A stretch of 64,000 bases of DNA, taken from NCBI GenBank assembly GCA_026874595.1, contig CM049320.1, positions 47,940,714 through 48,004,713 of the forward strand, given 5' to 3'. The translations under genes were made by a program, and so were the position numbers. The stretch is from Sipunculus nudus (Eukaryota > Annelida > Sipuncula > Golfingiida > Sipunculidae). The notes below the pieces were generated by a model, which was not told the DNA's origin, searched no databases, and saw only the letters and a list, made by a program, of their open reading frames with translations. Below are positions 52,401 through 61,200 of this stretch, piece by piece (the first letter of the stretch is position 1; the number at the start of each line of letters is the position of its first letter).

Positions 52401-55400
52401 ACATAGCTCGAAGGATATGGGTAACAGAGACCTAATTTCAGGTTTCCATGGAGACTTATCATGGGTCTCCCTGTGTGTCAAGAACAAAGATTCTAGGTCC
52501 AGCGGTTACGATTTGTACCCTGTTGACAGATAACTACATCTTTAAAGGTCTCAAAAATGGAGAAAACAATTCGTGAACATTGAAAAATACAGGTGGCGCC
52601 ACCAGTCTGCACAAACTGATGAAACATCTCATGATCAATATGTATGTCGAAAATCATGACCATCAGTGATGTAGTTAATGAGATATTGAAGTTTTTGTAT
52701 GAAATTTTTGACTATTCTGGGGGGTAATTTTGGGCCCCATAGCTCGAAGGATATGGGTAACAGAGACCTAATTTCTGGTTTCCATGGAGACTTTTCATAG
52801 GTCTCTCAGTGTGTCGAAAATGAAGATTCTAGGTCCAGTCGTTACGATTTGTGCCACGCTAACAGATGACAGCATCCTCAAAGGTCTCAAAAATAGAGGA
52901 AAAAATCGTAAAAAATCATACAGTACAGGTGGCGCCACCAGTCTGCAGGAACTGATCGAACATCTCATGATCAATATGTATGCCAAAAATGAAGACCATC
53001 AGTGATGTAGTTATTGAAATATTGAAGTTTTTGTATGAAATTTTTTACTATTCTGGGGGGTACTTTGGGGCCCCATAGCTCAAAGGATATGGGTAACAGA
53101 GACCTAATCTCTGGTTTCCAAGGAGATTTTTCATGGACCTCTCAGTGTGTCAAGAATTAAGATTCTAAGTCCAGTCTTTATGATTTGTGCCTTGTTAACA
53201 GATGTTCACATTTTTAGAGGTCTCAAAAATAGAGAAAAAAATTCGTAAAAAATAAAAAAATACAGGTGGCGCCACCAGTCTGCAGGAAGTGATGTAACAT
53301 CTCATGATCAATATGTATGCCAAAAATCATGACCATCAGTCAAGTAGTTAATGAGATATTGAAGTTTTTGTATGAAATTTTTGACTTTTCTGGGGGGTAC
53401 TTTGGGGCCACATAGCTCGAAGGATATGGGTAACAGAGACCTAATTTCTGGTTTCCAAGGAGATTTTTTATGGACCTCTCAGAATCCCAAGTTACAAGGT
53501 TCTAGGTCCAGCGGTTACGATTTGTGCCAGGTTAACGGACGGACAGACGGACAGACGGACAGACGGACGACGGACAAAGAGTGATCGCTATAGCTCAGAT
53601 GACTTTCAGTCAGCTGAGCTAAAAATCATGCTTTTACCGGCATTTATTGATCAATAAAAACACTATCACCATTATTAGTGTATCTGGACCAATTGACATG
53701 CAGAGAATATAATAAAATTTAGCAAATGAATCAAATTGGCAATAGGATATAATAAAATAAAAGAGAAAATAGTAAATATATATCGTGATCACAGTTAAAG
53801 AATTATATTTTTCTTATTCTGTACAAAATACACCACACTTCTTTCTGACAATTACAATACAGAGTATAATAATAATAAAAATAAAATGAAAAAATAGCAC
53901 AACGTACACTTACACACAGCAATAGTACAAGAACTTATTTGTACAATCTTCCTAAAACCATTTCATTAATTGTTTTAGTTATTTTAAAGACAAATACACA
54001 TTTTAATTAAACCACTTATTACATTTTTTTATCACACCCAATCATGTCTTCGAATACATCTCCTAACCCATATTCACATTCGATCCAAATGGTTATAGTT
54101 TCATTATAATTAGGCTTTGTTATTCTAGGAAAGTGTTTTTGCATTAATCCCTGGTTAAAATGTTCAATTCGTATAATTTCTGGATTGAAACAAAAAACAA
54201 CTGCATTTTCAATCGCAAATGGCCCACAATCTCCTGATGCTATTCGTTGTCTCTGGCATGACTAAAATAAAATCTTAAAGGGGTCCAATCACCTATTTGA
54301 TCTTTATAAACTAAAGGTAATTCCTTGGAGGTTTTATAAATACAGGTCAGAAAACGTAGATATCACCGCACACAGGCTGCTTGTTTTGTTTAAATCAACA
54401 TGTTTATAATAGGTGGGGGCCCGCCGAAATAATCAAAACAAATCCAGTAAGGGCATCTTGGGGCTAGTCATATAAGCCATAGCTTTGCAAATGGCGTTTT
54501 GCAACAAGTAACCTTTCTACCTCTGCATATATGCGACTTAGCACCTTAGGTTACATGTTTTTCTCGTTTGTCAACATTGCTGTGTTTACATACATGTTGT
54601 TGATAAACAAATTAATACATCCTTCATGGAATCCTTTTCAGAACTTTCAAAACCAGAATTACCCTTAGATTATTGATATATACACAGAGGAAGCCAGAAA
54701 TAACATAACATTTTTTTATCAAAAGGTAGGTGAATGGGCACCTTTAAGAACCTGCTTGCCCAAACAACTGAGAGAGCTGAATATGCAGATTTTCAATTAT
54801 TTCGGTCATTTAACAGTGAACCAATATGTTAAGAGTAATAAAGTTGGACATTTTAAGTGATTTTAATGTATATTTAAAAGTATCATTGCATACAAAAACT
54901 TTCCGCGATTCTCCACGACTTCTCCGCAAATTCTCCATCTCTCCGCGTTTTAAACAGACCCGGCGAAAGCGGTCTTCGTTTGCAGGCAAGTGATGACCCA
55001 TTTGGAATGGCCGCCGTCGAAAGGTTTTTGCCGAGTTGCCTACCTTGTGTCATAATACAAGTGATAGCATGGTATGACCGTTTTATTATTGGGTCGTTTG
55101 ACCTGATTCCGTCGAAGTATTTCTAAGAACATCGGAAATATGAAGACTTTATTATAAATAGGGATTCAAGCGCCTGTGGTGTATTTCAATATCATAAATC
55201 CTTTTTATTTCTTGAATTGAATAGAAGAAATATGCATTATTCACCATCTTAGTCAAATTGTGTATATATCGGATCCCTGAATCATACCACTTTTCATAAA
55301 ATACGATTTTACCATTTTTATTTTGATATGGGAATTTATCCATAATGATTGATTAAGATATTCATTTGTTGTTTCTGGGATATAAAAGTTATATTTAAAC

Positions 55401-58400
55401 CATTCTTGTACTATTTCTTTCCAGAATATGTTTAGTTTTCTGAGTATATGTATCTGATCTACATCATCAAATTTAATATTACATGTGAATAAATATTTAG
55501 TTAAATTATTTAGGCTGTGATTAATTAATTGCCTCCATCCTTCTTTAATATTTGAATTTAGTAGTCTATAAATCCACATGATTTTTGTTGCCTGTATTTT
55601 TGACCAAATATCTGTCATATACAATCCACCATTATCTTTAGAAGCTATAAGAGTTTCTCTTTTTATTTTATCTATCTTACTATTCCATATAAAGTTATAT
55701 AGAATAGTTTCAATTTCTTTTATTATGGAGGCGGGTGGATTTGGTAGAACAGAAAATTGATATTGTAATTGGGATACTTAATCGGATTTAATTACTGTAA
55801 TTTTACCAATTGGTGTCAATTTTCGTTTTGACCATGTTTCCACTAATTTATTTATTTTTCCTTTTAAAGGTTTAAAGTTAAGTTCGCTAAGATTTTGGAG
55901 TGTACTGTTAATATTAATTCCTAAAAGTGTAATTGGTCCCTCTGTCCATTGTAACCCTAAATGTTTTATTTCTTCTTTTCCATATTCGTGATTACCCATA
56001 GGCATTACTGCGGTATTTTCTATGTTAATTTTTAAACCACTAATTTTATGGAATCTCTTAAACTGTTCAATAGTCTCATGAATCACTGGCCCTCCTCCTT
56101 TAATAAATAGAGTCGTGTCGTCTACATATTGAGATATTACATGTTTAGAATTTTCTACTTCTATACCTTTAATATTTACATTATTTCTAATACTCGATAC
56201 TAAAATTTCTGCGCAGACTATAAATAAATAAGGAGACATAGGGCAACCTTGCCGTACTCCTTTGCTTATTGGGAAGAAACAAGAGCTCCAGCCATTATTA
56301 ATAACACAAGATGATATGTCAGTATAAAAAATTTTAACCCACTTACAGAATATAGTTCCAAAATTATAGTACTGGAGTGTTTTGTTTATAAAAGACCATT
56401 CTAATAAATCATATGCTTTTTCAAAGTCGATTGTTATTAAATTAGCTTTAATTTTGTTTTTACTGCAATAGTTATTTAAGTTATAAATTCTATTAAGACT
56501 TTCTCCTATATAACGATTTTTTAAAAATCCAGTTTGATCTGGATGGATTATTCTTTGAAGAACTGATTGTAACCATCTTGCCATACATTTAGTAAGTATT
56601 TTATAATCTATATTAAGCAAAGAAATTGGTCTCCAGTTCTTCAAACTTAGTGGGTCTTTTGATTTTTTTGGAATCAGTGTAATAATCCCTTGACGTTGAG
56701 AAATATTGAGCTTTTCTTTTAGGTATGAGTATTCAAAAGCACTGATTAAATATTGTTTGATATCTTCCCAGCATCGATCCCAGGTTAGGTCGCTTTGGCG
56801 CATTCCAGATACAAGACTCAAAAAAACTTATGTTTGGGGAACTGGTATCTGGTAGAAGATCCGGAGGTCAGGAGAGGCGCTACAAGGAGTGTCATAAAGC
56901 ATCATTGAAAAAACTATCCACAGACACAGAAACGTAAGAAAGTCTAGCGCAGGGTCGAGCAGCGTGGCGTGTATCTGCACACAAAATTACAGAAGAAGCT
57001 GAGATAGCATGACTGGCGGGGTCCAGGAGGAAACGTAGATCCGCAAGGCAAGGATTTAAACTACCTCAACAGCAAATATCGATCACAAGAATCCAATATG
57101 TGGAAGTCATGGTCTGACAAGTCATCTCCGAACATACAAAACAAGATCAACTACAAAACCTTGATCATCAAGGTCATCTTCGTACAGCGAACAACGAACA
57201 TCATAACTGGGAGACTTCACGGACAGTGAGGGACTGGACATCTGACTACTGGAAGACTTCACGGACAGTGAGGGACTGGACATATGACTACTGGGAGACT
57301 TTACGGACAGTGAAGGAATAGACATCTGACTACTCGGAGACTTCACAGAGGGGTTGGAATGCCTGAACTTACTGGGTTTTGTTCACATAGGTACGCCAGG
57401 TTGAATGTCCCGACCTCTATACCAGCGTCAGCTGCTAACTTGTAGTACAGCAGAGCAACTTCCCTGAAAATAAAGAAAATAAAGGTTTATTTAGAAAGAA
57501 AAAAAAAATATTTAAGTTGTGAAATGGAAAATAAAACCGCGTGAAACGGCAAATGCAGTTACAAACGTCTTTACGGGGTGTTTCCCTACCAACCGATAAT
57601 CTGCTATAACCAGACGACATGACTGTAACGACCTTTATAGAGTATCGGATAATGCCAGCCCCATCTCCACCTCCCCCCCCCCCCCCCTAGTATTTAACGA
57701 CAAGATTAAAGTTTGTGCCCGTACCAGTTCATGTTCCGGTAGGCCTTCAATCCTTTGGCTAAGACCATGCTGAGCGCTGGGTTGTGGTCACTGACGTAAC
57801 GGGACCATCTACAAAAACATGAGAGAAAAGATTTAATCTAATTACCCTTTGTGTCTCATTCAAAATATCTGAAATAGAGAATGGAAAGTAAATATACGCA
57901 TCGTACTAAATAAACAACCCCTCCTGTCTTAGAAAATGGCCAAAGCCTGATTAAAATGTTACTCTCAATGATCACCTGAGACCTTCTAGACATGTGAGGT
58001 CGCTGTGTGTCCCGGCATTATGTAACGGAGAATATTTACAAATGTTAAGAAACTGAGACCTTCTAGACATGTGAGGTCGCTGTGTGTCCCGGCATTATGT
58101 AACGGAAAATAGTTACAAATGTTAAGAAACTGAGACCTCCTAGACATGTCAGGTCGCTGTGTGGCCCGGCATTATGTAACTGAAAATATTTACAAATGTT
58201 AAGAAACTGAGACCTCCTAGACATGTAAGGTCGCTGTGTGTCCCGGCATTATGTAACGGAAAATATTTACAAATGTTAAGAAACTGAGTCCTTCTAGACA
58301 AGTGAGGTCGCTGTGTGTCCCGGCATTATGTAACGGAGAATATTTACAAATGTTAAGAAACTGAGACCTTCTAGACATGTGAGGTCGCTGTGTGTCCCGG

Positions 58401-61165
58401 CATTATGTAACGGAGAATATTTACAAATGTTAAGAAACTGAGACCTTCTAGACATGTGAGGTCGCTGTGTCTCCCGGCATTATGTAACTGAAAATATTTA
58501 CAAATGTTAAGAAACTGAGACCTCCAAAACATGTAAGGTCGCTGTGTGTCCCGGCATTATGTAACTGAAAATATTTACAAATGTTAAGAAACTGAGACCT
58601 CCTAGACATGTCAGGTCGCTGTGTGTCCCGGCATTATGTAACTGAAAATATTTACAAATGTTAAGAAACTGAGACCTCCTAGACATGTAAGGTCGCTGTG
58701 TGTCCCGGCATTATGTAACGGAAAATATTTACAAATGTTAAGAAACTGAAACCTCCTAGACATGTAAGGTCGCTGTGTGTCCCGGCATAATGTAACGGAG
58801 AATATTTACAAATGTTAAGAAACTGAGACCTTCTAGACATGTGAGGTCGCTGTGTGTCCCGGCATTATGTAACTGAAAATATTTACAAATGTTAAGAAAC
58901 TGAGACCTCCAAAACATGTAAGGTCGCTGTGTGTCCCGGCATTATGTAACGGAGAATATTTACAAATGTTAAGAAACTGAGACCTTCTAGACATGTAAGG
59001 TCGCTGTGTGTCCCGGCATTATGTAACTGAAAATATTTACAAATGTTAAGAAACTGAGACCTTCTAGACATGTAAGGTCACTGTGTGTCCCGGATTCATG
59101 TTACGGAGAATATATTCACAAACGTTAATAAACTAGGCCTTCGATGATGAGGTTTACTTTAGGAACTTAAGAGTTTCATACTTTATATGTTATAAATGCA
59201 CAAATATAATAGTAATTCTCACTCAAGTGCAATTTCCGGGTTTCGGGGAGCTTCTGGGTGTCCTCGCTGGTTGTACAGAGCTACCATGATTGCTGAGTCA
59301 AGCTGCCCTTTGACGGCTGCCCACGCAAACATTCTGAAGGCCATTACCTGCAAGCCAGATTGTGAAGTGCATTAAGGTGACTTTCCTTATATGCGTGTGC
59401 GATACGTATGCGTATGTAGCTAGAAAACGGACCTGTTTGATTGCATAATATACGGTGTCTGATTTGGAACACCGAAAAATAATATTTATCTGGAGATCTC
59501 GTGATAACGTCTCGTTTACTGCTCTTACCCTGTCGACCGGTGTATTGGGGTATCTGCCGCTGATGTACATGTGACCTAGGTTGTGGGCGGCGTCGGGGTT
59601 TCCGTGTTTCTTAGCCCTCTCCAGCAGTTCTGCAGCCATCGTGTAGTTCTTCTGGATCTCTAACGCGTGCCACCCGAGGGCGTTCAAGGCACGAGGGTTC
59701 CCCTGGCAACAAACCATTCAGAATTGTTTGTTTTATTAATATCTGTAAAAAGCAGTGTGGAGAGAACCTTCAAAACTCACGAACTTGAGATGATCCTTTA
59801 ATGCTTATTCTTTCATGGATATTGGTGGGAAAAATAATAATAAATAATTCACAGAAGAGAACATGGTTATGTAAGAGACGAGTTGATACACATACTGACG
59901 ATGGAGGTATTAGATGACTGACCAACCTTGTCGGCGGCTTTGTCCAGGTATTCCCGGGCTGCTGTCATATTTTTCTCAGTCCCTTGGCCCTGAACAAAGA
60001 TTATATACGGTAACATAATTACAACAGGTAACAAAACCACATCCTCATATTTTTAAATGCTGTAAACCGATAAAATACTTTTTTTTAGAGATATAAGACC
60101 TTACTTAAACTACACAAGACACATTTGTATTTGTAATCCACTGCTTAGAAATGGATTAACAAATGTAAAGTGATGTGAAGAAGAAGTGTTTTTCATTGTT
60201 ATGATATGACGGAGTTTGTCTCACCGAAAGAGTTCTATTTTCCAAATTAGAACATTGTATGGTAGGATTTTGTAGATAACTCTGGATATGAAATTTCTTC
60301 AATGAATTTCCTTAAGATATCCATTTTTTTAAATTTTAGATGTAAATTCTTGAATAAGGATTTTTGTTCTGCTCATTAGGAATGGCTCCTGTTTCAATGT
60401 ATCTTTGTATGACAGCCAGGTCAGCGGCAGTCTGGTCAAAACTTTTCCCATACAAACATTGAAACCTGCCATGTTGTATGTGCGACTATATAACTACAAC
60501 CAAATGTACAAGCGATGCAAAATTAATTGAAACGCCATATATAATTACATCACAGTAAATCACATGAAAAATTACATTCCCAGTTACTGTAGCCTGTGGT
60601 GTATCTACCAAAGATTTTATATTCTTTATACACAACAATCCACATTCGTGTCTTATTTGTATGCTAACATGACCAAACCTCTTGTATATGACGCCATAGC
60701 TTTCTCGTGGAATGCATTTAAAACTGTAATATCATGATGTGACAATTCAATTAAAGGATATCTTTCGCCCCACACTGAAGAAAAAGTATCTCCTTGCCAA
60801 TGAAATCCAGAATATCTGTCTGACTTATTTCAATCAAAGGTGTTTATTATGCAGTTCACGGGAAAGGATAATCCATAACTGGAGAAAATAGCATTATATT
60901 GCATGTTTCACATATAATGTGGTAATGTAATTTTACTGTGTACCGCGAACTGAACACAAACACCTTGAAACTTATAATTTCACCTCTGTGTTATCATATT
61001 TATATATAGAGTACCTGAAGAGTGAGCCGGCTAGTTAGCTGTACTCACGAAACAGTTCTGTAGTACATGAAGTAAAACTAATTGTATATGATACATTATT
61101 AATGCTCCCCTGCATGGTCGAGCACTTTCACTATGATGTATTGAATTTTTACGTGTATTACTTTG

Positions 61166-61200
<35 letters not shown>

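Larger units (their letters stand above)
48740..55177. mobile_element. 6.4-kb element with long terminal inverted repeats
   Basis: ACAGGCGCTTGAATCCCTAT at 48740 is repeated inverted at 55158-55177. The inverted similarity extends over about 160 bp, is broken on the left by an insertion of about 170 bp, and resumes through the GCGGAGA-rich part to about 49230 and 54830. Flanks GGTGTATTC (48731-48739) and GGTGTATTT (55178-55186) are a 9-bp target duplication with one mismatch. Long inverted repeats and 9-bp duplication suggest a non-autonomous Mutator-like element. It contains no transposase, only satellite DNA. Confidence 0.8.
47808..56770 (-). mobile_element. 5'-truncated L1-like LINE with 16-bp target duplication
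   Basis: Flanked by GCATCGATCCCAGGTT at 47792-47807 and 56771-56786. The poly-T at 47808-47826 is its poly-A tail, so it runs on the minus strand. The reverse transcriptase starts abruptly at 56770: [66 protein letters not shown]. After the break caused by the nested element it continues at 48739-47994 to [13 protein letters not shown] and the zinc-knuckle-like [19 protein letters not shown] few frameshifts show it is inactive. Confidence 0.92.
44586..57115 (+). pseudogene. Old LINE on plus strand, split in three (44586-44882, 46799-47807, 56787-57115)
   Basis: Broken frames in order: [20 protein letters not shown] and [20 protein letters not shown]; then [83 protein letters not shown] and [19 protein letters not shown]; then [15 protein letters not shown]. 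This is the reverse transcriptase and C-terminal part of a common invertebrate LINE, with many stops. Two later insertions separate the parts. Confidence 0.85.

Noticed and set aside
51437-53005. Repeated [16 protein letters not shown] frames
   Set aside because: They recur with the 336-bp satellite and have no domain; the same pattern occurs in D1 and D2 with different stops.
57122-57346. [14 protein letters not shown] repeat peptide
   Set aside because: 42-bp tandem repeat beyond the exon g donor; the exon has a strong GTAAGT and the peptide is absent from SEL1L3 proteins.
59689-59705. Apparent one-base frame conflict between SEL1L3 exons c and d
   Set aside because: Recounting the four G bases showed that the first belongs to the acceptor AG; the junction is in phase and exon d ends at 59702.
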